Of a stretch of 22,674 bases of DNA, positions 7,217 to 15,330 are shown in pieces. The first letter of the stretch is position 1. Every line of letters begins with the position of its first letter. This stretch comes from a virus. Below the pieces are notes generated by a model. That model saw only the letters and a program-made list of their open reading frames with translations, had not been told where the DNA came from and did no database searches. The stretch spans positions 1-22,674 of IMG/VR virus record IMGVR_UViG_3300042565_000047, one strand, 5' to 3'. A program made the translations under genes and the position numbers.

Positions 7217-7528
7217 ATGAAATCTCCCACTTGGCAAACAAAAGCTGGTCAAAATCCTCGTGGCGGCTTGAATGCCAAGGGGAGAGCCTCTTATAATGCA
7301 GAAACTGGTGGTAATCTCAAAGCACCAGTAAAGTCGGGGGATAACCCCCGCAGAGCAAGTTTCTTGGCTCGTATGAGTGGCAATGATGGCGCTGAATACG
7401 ACAAGAAAGGTGAACCAACAAGACTGCTTCTTTCGCTAAAGGCTTGGGGTGCTAACTCCAAAGCTGACGCAAAGGCAAAAGCTCAAGCTATATCCGCAAG
7501 GAACAAAGCAAAGGCTAAAAGCAGATGA
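7217..7528 (+). CDS. DUF6321-like protein
   Basis: A 103-residue basic protein. The order of motifs (SPTWQTKAGQNPRGGLNAKG, YNAETGGNLKAPVKSGDNPRR, ASFLARMSG, GEPTRLLLSLKAWGANSKADA, then a Lys/Ala helix) matches the DUF6321 family of phage proteins as I recall it. Its function is unknown. It starts 2 nt after the previous stop with little space for a separate ribosome site, so it probably depends on coupling, and its stop overlaps the adaptor gene start (ATGA). It ends the run of small basic proteins. Confidence 0.78.
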   Translation: MKSPTWQTKAGQNPRGGLNAKGRASYNAETGGNLKAPVKSGDNPRRASFLARMSGNDGAEYDKKGEPTRLLLSLKAWGANSKADAKAKAQAISARNKAKAKSR

Positions 7529-8172
7529 CATACCTAGAACTTGTAAACGATGTCTTAATTCGGTTGCGTGAACCAACTGTAGCAACCGTTACTGCAACAA
7601 GCTATTCCACTTTGATTGGCAAGTTTGTCAATGATGCAAAGCGTCAGATTGAAGATGCTTTTTCGTGGAATATCTTGGGTACAACAATTACCATCACCAC
7701 ATCGGCTGGTACTTACTCCTATGCCTTGACTGGTTCTGGTCAGAAGTTTCAAGTTATTGATGTTCTGAACACAACTAGCAATATTGGTATGAAGAACATT
7801 GACTTTGCGTCAATGAACCGCAAACAGAATTTCTCTACGCCTGTCAGTGGCATCCCTTCAGAATATGCATTTGATGGCGTTAATGGAAGCTACGACACTA
7901 AGGTAAATATTTACCCTCGTCCTGATGGCGTGTATACCATCCCATTTAGCTTGTCAGTGCCACAGGCCACATTGACGTTAGACCAGACTGTAGTGCTTGT
8001 TCCTGATGTTTTGGTTGTCCAGAATGCTTATTCTCGTGCTTTGGTTGAACGTGGCGAAGACGGTGGTTTGACTTCCTCTGAAGCATTCTTGTTGTACAAG
8101 TCTATGTTGTCTGATTACATTGCTTTGGAAGGCACTCGTTACCCTGAAAATCAGGAGTTTGTGGCTATATGA
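7525..8172 (+). CDS. Head-tail adaptor protein (T7 gp11-like tail tubular A)
   Basis: A 215-residue protein. The N-terminus (MTYLELVNDVLIRLREP, then KFVNDAKRQIEDAFSWNILG) is the pattern of the podovirus adaptor/gatekeeper family (T7 gp11-like), which forms the ring between portal and nozzle. The middle is beta-rich (TTITITTSAGTYSYALTG) and the C-terminal helical part includes YSRALVERGEDGG, LYKSMLSDYIALE and a Glu-rich end. It is followed by the nozzle gene through ATGA, the usual adaptor-nozzle order. The call rests on this N-terminal pattern, length and neighbour; a profile search would settle the family. Confidence 0.8.
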   Translation: MTYLELVNDVLIRLREPTVATVTATSYSTLIGKFVNDAKRQIEDAFSWNILGTTITITTSAGTYSYALTGSGQKFQVIDVLNTTSNIGMKNIDFASMNRKQNFSTPVSGIPSEYAFDGVNGSYDTKVNIYPRPDGVYTIPFSLSVPQATLTLDQTVVLVPDVLVVQNAYSRALVERGEDGGLTSSEAFLLYKSMLSDYIALEGTRYPENQEFVAI

Positions 8173-9728
8173 GCAAGCCATTGATGATCTATGGCATCTC
8201 AGCCCCCGGCTTTTTCGGGCTGAATACCCAAGACTCGCCTTTAGATTTGGTGTCTGGGTTTGCGTCTATTGCCACTAATTGCGTTATTGACCAGTATGGT
8301 CGTGTTGGCTCACGCAAGGGTTGGTCAAGGGTTAACTCGTCTTCAGGCAATCTTGGCGCAAACAACATTGGTGTTATCCATGAATTAGTCCAAGTTGACG
8401 GTACTTTGACTACCCTTTTTGCTGGCAACAATAAGCTATTCAAGTTGGATGGAACCAATGCTGTTGTTGAGTTGACCTATGGGGGAGGGGGTACTGCTCC
8501 TACCATCACAGCTAGTAACTGGCAGTGTGCATCCTTGAATGGCATCACTTACTTCTTCCAGCTTGGTCATACTCCACTGATTTATGACCCCGCTGTAAGT
8601 ACATCTACATACCGTAGAGTGTCAGAAAAATCTGGCTATGCTGGTACTGTTCCGCTTGGAAACATTGTTGTTTCTGCCTTTGGTCGCTTGTGGGTTGCTG
8701 AGACATCTACTGACAACGTGACTATCACCTTCTCTGACTTGTTGGCTGGTCATGTGTGGACTGGTGGCACTTCAGGCACGTTAGATGTATCTAGGGTTTG
8801 GCCTAATGGCGCAGATCAGATCATGGGCTTGGCTGCTCATAACAATTACTTCTTTATCTTTGGCAAGCGTCAAATCTTGGTTTATGAAGGTGCTACAACG
8901 CCTTCGACTATGGCTTTGGCTGACACCATCGCAGAGATTGGTTGCTTGTCTAGAGACTCTATTGCCACTACTGGCACTGACATCATCTTCTTGTCAAACA
9001 GTGGTGTGCGTAGTCTGTTGCGTACTATTCAAGAGAAGTCTGCACCTTTGCGAGACTTGTCAAAGAATGTGCGTAATGACTTGATGACCAATGTTAGTTC
9101 TGAAGTCTTGGCAAACATCAAGGCTGTTTACTCAGAATCTAACGGTTTCTACTTGTTGAACTTGCCTGTTACTAAGATGACCTATGTATTTGATACAAAG
9201 GCACAGTTACAAGATGGTTCAGCAAGAGTAACAACTTGGGACACTATTGAACCTACTTCTCTGTACTCCAGACGGAATGGTGACTTGCTGATTGGCAAGA
9301 ATGGTTATGTTGGCAAGTATGGTACTTATCTAGACCATGCTACGACATACCGTATGCAGTACTTCACCAACTACGCAAACCTTAACGAGTCAGAGGTTAC
9401 ATCTGTTCTCAAGAGGATTTCGGTTGTTGTGATTGGTGGCTCTAATCAAGGCTTCATCATCAAGTGGGGTTACGACTTCTCTGGTCAATATTATTCGGCA
9501 ACACTTAACATTCCTGTGACTACTGTTGCTGAGTATGGAAGGGCTGAGTATGGCGACAATGGTGTTCCTGTTGCTTATTATTCTTCTGGTATTCAATTGA
9601 GTACGTTGACTGCACCAGCATCAGGGTTTGGTAATGTTGTGCAGACTGGATATGAAGTGCAGATCAATGGTTCGCCAATCAGCATTCAAAAGATTGAGAT
9701 TCAAGCCAAAGATGGCAAAACGGTTTAA
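8169..9728 (+). CDS. Tail nozzle / stabilization protein (P22 gp10-like)
   Basis: A 519-residue, beta-rich protein with no membrane segment. It starts GFFGLNTQDSPLDLVSGFAS, a motif common at the N-terminus of podovirus nozzle and stabilization proteins, then DQYGRVGSRKGWSRV. Repeated short beta segments (LFAGNNKLFKLDG, ITYFFQLGHTPLIYDP, FGRLWVAETSTDNVTITFSD, NNYFFIFGKRQILVYEG, DIIFLSNSGVRSL) are consistent with a beta-propeller. Its length is near P22 gp10 (about 470) and shorter than T7 gp12 (about 800), and it follows the adaptor gene. It would close the DNA channel and carry fibers. The P22-type assignment is inferred from size and pattern. Confidence 0.8.
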   Translation: MSKPLMIYGISAPGFFGLNTQDSPLDLVSGFASIATNCVIDQYGRVGSRKGWSRVNSSSGNLGANNIGVIHELVQVDGTLTTLFAGNNKLFKLDGTNAVVELTYGGGGTAPTITASNWQCASLNGITYFFQLGHTPLIYDPAVSTSTYRRVSEKSGYAGTVPLGNIVVSAFGRLWVAETSTDNVTITFSDLLAGHVWTGGTSGTLDVSRVWPNGADQIMGLAAHNNYFFIFGKRQILVYEGATTPSTMALADTIAEIGCLSRDSIATTGTDIIFLSNSGVRSLLRTIQEKSAPLRDLSKNVRNDLMTNVSSEVLANIKAVYSESNGFYLLNLPVTKMTYVFDTKAQLQDGSARVTTWDTIEPTSLYSRRNGDLLIGKNGYVGKYGTYLDHATTYRMQYFTNYANLNESEVTSVLKRISVVVIGGSNQGFIIKWGYDFSGQYYSATLNIPVTTVAEYGRAEYGDNGVPVAYYSSGIQLSTLTAPASGFGNVVQTGYEVQINGSPISIQKIEIQAKDGKTV

Positions 9729-9737
9729 GGAGATACA

Positions 9738-10013
9738 GTGAGTAATTACACAAAAACCACGAATTTCGCCGCTAAAGATGCTTTGGCTTCTGGCAATGCG
9801 GGTAAGGTTGTCAAGGGTTCTGAGATTGACACTGAATTTACAAACATTCAGACTGCCATTGCAACCAAGGCTGATGGCACTTTTACGAACTTCTCGTTTG
9901 TAGAGACATCTAACGTCTTGTACATCTACAACTCATCTACTGCTGTTGCAAAGATTGATGCTAGTGGTAATTTCACTGTGTTGGGCAACGTGGTTGCTAA
10001 CGGCACTATTTAA
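9738..10013 (+). CDS. Small tail-associated protein
   Basis: A 91-residue protein starting at GTG with AAGGAGAT 6 nt upstream. The N-terminus (TNFAAKDALASGNAGKVVKG, SEIDTEFTNIQTAIATKAD) is a pattern frequently seen at the N-terminus of phage tail fibers and in stand-alone small tail proteins. The C-terminus (KIDASGNFTVLGNVVANGTI) resembles the end of the truncated fiber at 1-1450 (NIVANGTP). It lies directly after the nozzle gene. A fiber-attachment or joint role is plausible from these two similarities, but it is inference. Confidence 0.7.
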   Translation: MSNYTKTTNFAAKDALASGNAGKVVKGSEIDTEFTNIQTAIATKADGTFTNFSFVETSNVLYIYNSSTAVAKIDASGNFTVLGNVVANGTI

Positions 10014-10024
10014 GGAGAAGAACA

Positions 10025-10306
10025 ATGGCAACAGCACAACAAGTCGCAGAAACAAAACAAATGGTTCGACAAGCCATGCAAGAGGAGGGTGTTAGCCCTC
10101 AAACCTTGATTAGCATTGGTCAGTTGGCTGAACGTGTTTTGCAAGATAAGTCTTTGTATCCACAATTATTGCAAGCCATTATTGATAGCGATTTGGCTGA
10201 AGCTGAAGATTTGGAAACAGAGATTGACTATGAACTTATTGGTGTTTTTGCCACTCTTGGAAAAATGGCTCAAGAAATGATTGATTCTGGCGAGTTAGGA
10301 GCTTGA
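10025..10306 (+). CDS. Small acidic helical protein
   Basis: A 93-residue, acidic and almost fully helical protein (ETKQMVRQAMQEEGVSPQTL, IGQLAERVLQDKSLYPQLLQ, then AEAEDLETEIDYELIG). No Cys, signal peptide or membrane segment is present. The ribosome site AAGGAGAAGAAC precedes the ATG, and the gene ends 1 nt before the next start. Similar short acidic proteins sit between tail and ejection-protein genes in podoviruses. No function is known to me. Confidence 0.7.
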   Translation: MATAQQVAETKQMVRQAMQEEGVSPQTLISIGQLAERVLQDKSLYPQLLQAIIDSDLAEAEDLETEIDYELIGVFATLGKMAQEMIDSGELGA

Positions 10307-10307
10307 C

Positions 10308-11765
10308 ATGGCAAATTGGAAAAAATTTAAAAAGTTTGTTCAGAAGGTAGCAAAACCTGTTGCGGCTGTTGCGGCAATTGCATTCCCTGCTTTAATCCCT
10401 GCCATTGGCGCTTCAATTACTGGTGCGGCTGTTGGTACGGCTACAGCTAGTATTGCTGGTGCAGCGGCTCTAAGTGGTGCGGCTAGTGCTATTTCTGGAG
10501 ATTCAACGCAAGACATCTTAAAGAATGCGGTCTTAGCAGGTGGTGTGGCTGGAATTTCACAAGCAGTATCTGGTAGTGGGTTGCTTGGAGGCGATTCAGG
10601 AATTATCCCTGCTGGTACTTCTGCTGGTGGTAATACTCCAGTTGATTTTAGCCGTCAGCAACTTGCAGAGTTAAGTGGTGAAGTTGCCTCAAAAGGCTTG
10701 TTAGGTGGTGTGGTTGATAAAGTAGCTAGTTTTACTGGACTAACTCCAGACACTGTTGGAAAACTTGGTGTTGCTGGTGTTCAGTCATTGCTTAGTAGTG
10801 CTGGCGCTAACAAACAGGCAGAGCAAGCTAGACAAGCCGCACAAACTTCTGCTGATGCTCAGATTGAAGCTGCTCGTATTGCCGCTGATGCCGCTAAGTT
10901 CCGTCCTGTTGGCGTAACTACTCGTTTTGGTCAATCAGCCTTTACGACTGATGCTGAAGGCAATGTCATTGGTGCTGGTTATGCGGCAAGTCCTGAGATT
11001 CGTGGTTACCAAGACCGTTTGTCTACATTGGCTGGTCAAGGCATGACTGACATTGAGGGTGCAAGAGCCGCTTATCAGCCTTTGACTGGTGCGGCACAGA
11101 GTCTGTTTAGTTTGGGTAATCAGTATTTGGCTAAGTCTCCTGACCAAGCTGCGGCTGATTACATCTCTAAACAACAGGCATTGATTAGTCCTAGCCGACA
11201 AAATCAATTAGCTGAGTTGCAAAACCGACTGTTCCAACAAGGTCGTGGTGGTGCGGCTACTGCTCAAGGCGGTAGCCTGATGGCTACAAGCCCTGAACTT
11301 GCGGCTTACTACAACGCTTTGGCTCAACAAGACTTAGTTCTTGCTGCTGAAGCAGATCAAGCGGCTCAACAGCGTCTTCAGTTTGGTGCTGGTTTGTTTG
11401 ACACTGGTGCTAACTTGCAAGGTCGTTACTACACTGGTCAAACAGCGGCTTATCAACCATTTGCTACCGCTATGGATACAAGTGTTGGTCTTGAGAATCT
11501 TGCACAACAACCCCTAGAAATGGGAGTAAATATTGGCGGTAGAACTACTGCTGGTACAGCGGCTGGCGGTAGATTCTTGGGTGAAGGCATTATCAATGCA
11601 GCCGCTACTATGGCTCCAGCAAATGCCTACTCTGCATCTGGTAACTTGTTGTCTGGTTTTGCTCAGAATCCAATGGTTGGTAGCGCCTTGAATAATGCGT
11701 TTGGTGTTCAGCCACAACAAAAAACATACACAGCAGAAGACATCATAAGAATCTTTGGAACATAA
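10308..11765 (+). CDS. DNA ejection / internal virion protein 1
   Basis: A 485-residue protein. The N-terminus has a basic helix (WKKFKKFVQKVAKP), then a long Ala/Gly-rich hydrophobic region (residues ~18-62), followed by soluble helical Ala/Gln-rich sequence with coiled-coil potential (ANKQAEQARQAAQTSADAQI). A short basic and hydrophobic N-terminus on an Ala/Gln-rich body is typical of podovirus ejection proteins, which leave the head with the DNA and form a channel across the envelope. It is the first of three large consecutive genes, as with P22 7-20-16 and T7 14-15-16. No lytic transglycosylase motif is seen. The exact counterpart is uncertain. Confidence 0.75.
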   Translation: MANWKKFKKFVQKVAKPVAAVAAIAFPALIPAIGASITGAAVGTATASIAGAAALSGAASAISGDSTQDILKNAVLAGGVAGISQAVSGSGLLGGDSGIIPAGTSAGGNTPVDFSRQQLAELSGEVASKGLLGGVVDKVASFTGLTPDTVGKLGVAGVQSLLSSAGANKQAEQARQAAQTSADAQIEAARIAADAAKFRPVGVTTRFGQSAFTTDAEGNVIGAGYAASPEIRGYQDRLSTLAGQGMTDIEGARAAYQPLTGAAQSLFSLGNQYLAKSPDQAAADYISKQQALISPSRQNQLAELQNRLFQQGRGGAATAQGGSLMATSPELAAYYNALAQQDLVLAAEADQAAQQRLQFGAGLFDTGANLQGRYYTGQTAAYQPFATAMDTSVGLENLAQQPLEMGVNIGGRTTAGTAAGGRFLGEGIINAAATMAPANAYSASGNLLSGFAQNPMVGSALNNAFGVQPQQKTYTAEDIIRIFGT

Positions 11766-11775
11766 GGGGTAAGAC

Positions 11776-13200
11776 ATGGCAACATCAGAAATCTTAGGAT
11801 TGTTTCAATCTCCTGAACAATATCAAGCAAACCAGTTGGCTCAGTTTCGCCAACGTGCGGCTAATGAAGTTCAGTTAGACCCATTCCAACAAGCCGCTAT
11901 CGGTATGCGTCAGGCTGGCTACCAGTTGGGTGGTGGTATTGGTGGTGCTTTGGGTGGTACAGACCCACAACTAGACATGATTAGCAGACGCAATGCTTTG
12001 CTTAGTCGATTAGATCAAAATGACCCTGAGTCTTATATGAAGGTTGCTCAAGCCGCTGCTCAAATGGGTGATGCACAGTTTGCTATTGCTATTGCTCAAG
12101 AAGGTCGTAAAGCAAAGACTGAGATGGCTCGTGCTACTCAACTTGGTGCTGAAAAGATGACCAATGAGCAACGTAATGCCTTGGCTTATGCAAGTCAGTT
12201 TGGCACTCCTGATAGTCAAGCGTTTAAAGATGCATATAAAGAGCGTTTTGACCAACTTACACTCAAAGCTGGACAGGCAAACAAACCTTTTGAATTTGAA
12301 GCAAAAGAAGCAAGATTGCAAGAATTGAAATCTAGCTTGCGTGTTTTAGAAAACCAGCCAGTTCAAAACAAAGAAGCGATACAAAGACTTAAAGATAGTA
12401 TTCAAGCAATTGAGGGTTCTGAAAAACAAGATATACCAAAAATTGGTGTTTCAGAAGCAACAGGAGAAGCTGTCTTTTATGATAGAAATCAAGACCTACA
12501 ATTTGTAAAGAGGAAAGACCCTAAAGACCCAACTAAACAAATTCGTGTGCCATTTGAAGGAAGAATTGACCAAACAACTTCCAAAGTTAGTGCGTCTGCA
12601 TCTTCAAAAGGGGCTGATGAAGGCGCTAAAACTATTTCAGAATTAAGTGCCAAACGAGTAGATGCCGCAAAAGTATCAGCAGGTAAAGCTATGGAACAAG
12701 CTGGTTTATTGCAAGAACTATTAAAAACACCTCAACCTATTTCTGGTTCTGGCGCACCTGTGCGTGTTGGTGCTTTGCGTGTATTCTCAACATTTGGTCT
12801 AACAAGTCCTAAAGATGATGAAGCACTTGGAAATGCTGATAAATTTAATGCCCTTGCAGGGGAGAGAGTTATTTCGTTTATTAAAGCTCTTGGCTCAAAC
12901 CCTACAGATACAGACCGAGAATTTGCACGCACCATCGGCCCTGCGCTGGAAAAAGGAACAAAAACAAATGCTGACCTTATCAATTTCTTGTTAGAAAGAG
13001 CCAGAAAAGTTGTTAAAGATGCAGATGCAATTGAGAATTATTTCTACGATAACAATTATAGTTTGCGTGGTTACAAGTCTCCTTTCATGACCGATTTAGA
13101 AACACCTAAATCAATGGCTTCTGATAAACCAGTTAGCCAAATGACAAGACAAGAGTTGTTGGACGAAGAAGCTAGATTATTGGGCAACAAGAAACCATAA
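11776..13200 (+). CDS. DNA ejection / internal virion protein 2
   Basis: A 474-residue protein, mostly helical and rich in Gln, Ala, Lys and Glu (LAQFRQRAANEVQLDPFQQA, QAAIGMRQAGYQLGGGIGGA early on). A charged helical section spans residues ~120-230, and a Lys/Asp-rich C-terminal part ends in QMTRQELLDEEARLLGNKKP. It lacks membrane segments apart from the short Gly-rich stretch near residue 55. Its position and its length near P22 gp20 (471) suggest the second ejection protein. Sequence-level homology to gp20 or T7 gp15 cannot be shown here. It is preceded by an AAGGGG ribosome site and followed after 9 nt by the next gene. Confidence 0.7.
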   Translation: MATSEILGLFQSPEQYQANQLAQFRQRAANEVQLDPFQQAAIGMRQAGYQLGGGIGGALGGTDPQLDMISRRNALLSRLDQNDPESYMKVAQAAAQMGDAQFAIAIAQEGRKAKTEMARATQLGAEKMTNEQRNALAYASQFGTPDSQAFKDAYKERFDQLTLKAGQANKPFEFEAKEARLQELKSSLRVLENQPVQNKEAIQRLKDSIQAIEGSEKQDIPKIGVSEATGEAVFYDRNQDLQFVKRKDPKDPTKQIRVPFEGRIDQTTSKVSASASSKGADEGAKTISELSAKRVDAAKVSAGKAMEQAGLLQELLKTPQPISGSGAPVRVGALRVFSTFGLTSPKDDEALGNADKFNALAGERVISFIKALGSNPTDTDREFARTIGPALEKGTKTNADLINFLLERARKVVKDADAIENYFYDNNYSLRGYKSPFMTDLETPKSMASDKPVSQMTRQELLDEEARLLGNKKP

Positions 13201-13209
13201 GGATTAGTC

Positions 13210-15321
13210 ATGGCAACATTAGCTGAAATTCAAGCAGAACTTCAAAAACGTGGAGTAACAACAACAGACGCAAGCGTTTTAGAGCCAGAAGGAACTTCAT
13301 ATGAGGAGTTCAAAAAGTTTGCTGAATCTGCGTTAAAAGGCCCTGCTAAAGGCATTATTGATATTGTTGGTGGTTATGGTACTTTGTATGATTATCTGAA
13401 AAAAAGCAACGACCCAAATGCTTTTTCAGGTACAGGCATATCACAAGCAATTAAAAACCTAACTGGTATAAATCTACAGTCCATAGAAGGCTATAGAGGA
13501 GCTTATGAGTTTGGTCGTGCTGGCGCTCCTGCGGCTGCTCTGACTGCTGCTGGATTACCCGGATTATTTAGCCGCACTCCTGCTGGTGTTGCTGGTGAGT
13601 TTGGTGTTGCTGGTGGAGCAGGATTGCTTGCTCAAACTGTTGCTCCTGAAAGTCCATTTGCTCAACTTGCCATCCAATCAACACCATATGCGATAAAGGG
13701 TGGTGTTACTCAAGCAACAAGAGCTTTTACTAAGCCAGAAGGTGTTTTTCCTCCTGTTGCAGAAGCAACTGAGTTGTCTAGAGTTGGTCGTTTAACGCCC
13801 GGAGAACTTGGTTTAAACAGAGAGCAGTTGGCTTTAGAGTCTGCCATTGAAGGCACTCCTGCTAGTGGACAAAAACCTGTTGAATTTAGACAAGCACAAG
13901 CCTATGATGTTGAATCATTTTTGACAAACTTGTTTAACAAGGCAAGTGGGAAAACACTAAGCCCATCAGAAACTACTCAAGCTGTTGTGTCTTCATTTAA
14001 CAACTATGGTAAATCTTTGTCATCTAAATTAAGGTCTGATGCTAGGACTGACTTTAGTGCTGCAAAGAAAGCTGGTGGACTAATTGATACAACTCCTGTT
14101 GTGGACGCAATCAAAAGTAAATTGGGCGAAATTCCTCCTGAATTAAAAGGGCAAGACCCAGTAAAAAATGCAATGCAACGTATTATTGATGAATATGTAA
14201 TTCCTGAAGTGCCTTCGCAAACTATTCCGTCAACTATTCTTGGCCCTACTGGTCAACCAGCATCTGTGAATGTTATTGCTGGAACTCCAGCATCGAACTT
14301 AAAAATTGATATTGATCGGCTTCAGAAAAATTTGTCCACATGGGGAGAAGCTGCTTACTCTGGAGAGGCAAACTTTGGAAAAGGAAATATCTTTGACGGA
14401 GTTGCGCCGGGACAAGCAAAAGGTATCGCCATAGCTGTTCTGAATGGGTTTAGAAAGTCTTTGGATGAGGCAATTGACAACAATGTTGCTGGTGCTGACC
14501 AACTTGTAAAGGCAAGAGATAAATTTAAAGAAAACATTGCTCGCATAGAACAATTTGCGGACAGGCCTTTGACAAAAGAATTTGATGTACCAGATGTTAC
14601 TGCTCTTGTGTATGAAGATGTTATTTCAAAACTAAAAAGGTTACCGTTATCTCAGCGTCAATTTTTAATTGAGGTCATGGAGAAACATCCAAAAAGTCAA
14701 GTAAATGAAGTTTTAAATACCATTCGCAGGGAAAAGTTTAATGATGTATTGACTGCCGCTCAAAGCAAAGGGGCATCTTCAACAGACCCAACTTTTAACA
14801 TTCAGTCCGCACTCACTGAGTTAGACAATAAAAAAGGTGAGTTTGCTGATTTATTTCCAAATTCAAAAGATGCAGTAGAGACAAGATTGGCGATGAATTG
14901 GATGCGTAGGACATTGGCAGGAGAGTCTGCTGGTGGTGTTGGAGGATTGTCTGGAGCGGAAGTGTATGCAGCTACTGGTGCGGCTGGTGGAGGTGCGCCT
15001 GCTAGATTGGCTCTAAGAGAGATTGTTCCTTGGCTGCAAAGAGTAGTTGCAAATCCAAAAGATTTTGCTGATGTAATTTTTAACCCAGATTACAGAAAAG
15101 CAATGATTGATTTGTCTACTGCTAAAACAACCACAAAGAAGGTTACAAATGCGCTGAAAACACTATCTCAAGGTGCGGCAATTATGGCTGTGAGAGCAGG
15201 GCCTATGTTGCAAACAGAGAGCCCAGAAATGCAAACTGAAGTACAACCTCCTTTGCCAACGGATGACAATGTGAGACTTCAAGAAATTCAAGACGCTCTC
15301 AAAGCACTTGAAGCTCAATAA
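13210..15321 (+). CDS. DNA ejection / internal virion protein 3
   Basis: A 703-residue protein, the largest in the window. After a soluble N-terminus (MATLAEIQAELQKRGVTTTD) come two hydrophobic or Gly/Ala-rich parts: GPAKGIIDIVGGYGTLYDYL near residues 45-65, and residues ~100-145 with APAAALTAAGLPGLF. A long helical, Lys/Glu-rich region (residues ~230-600) follows. This is the layout of the large ejection proteins such as P22 gp16 and T7 gp16, but no transglycosylase (Glu in an ES/GLMQ motif) is seen, so it is not a T7-type N-terminal SLT enzyme. It is the third of three ejection-type genes and ends 9 nt before a gene with an ATT start. Confidence 0.7.
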   Translation: MATLAEIQAELQKRGVTTTDASVLEPEGTSYEEFKKFAESALKGPAKGIIDIVGGYGTLYDYLKKSNDPNAFSGTGISQAIKNLTGINLQSIEGYRGAYEFGRAGAPAAALTAAGLPGLFSRTPAGVAGEFGVAGGAGLLAQTVAPESPFAQLAIQSTPYAIKGGVTQATRAFTKPEGVFPPVAEATELSRVGRLTPGELGLNREQLALESAIEGTPASGQKPVEFRQAQAYDVESFLTNLFNKASGKTLSPSETTQAVVSSFNNYGKSLSSKLRSDARTDFSAAKKAGGLIDTTPVVDAIKSKLGEIPPELKGQDPVKNAMQRIIDEYVIPEVPSQTIPSTILGPTGQPASVNVIAGTPASNLKIDIDRLQKNLSTWGEAAYSGEANFGKGNIFDGVAPGQAKGIAIAVLNGFRKSLDEAIDNNVAGADQLVKARDKFKENIARIEQFADRPLTKEFDVPDVTALVYEDVISKLKRLPLSQRQFLIEVMEKHPKSQVNEVLNTIRREKFNDVLTAAQSKGASSTDPTFNIQSALTELDNKKGEFADLFPNSKDAVETRLAMNWMRRTLAGESAGGVGGLSGAEVYAATGAAGGGAPARLALREIVPWLQRVVANPKDFADVIFNPDYRKAMIDLSTAKTTTKKVTNALKTLSQGAAIMAVRAGPMLQTESPEMQTEVQPPLPTDDNVRLQEIQDALKALEAQ

Positions 15322-15330
15322 GGATACAAA

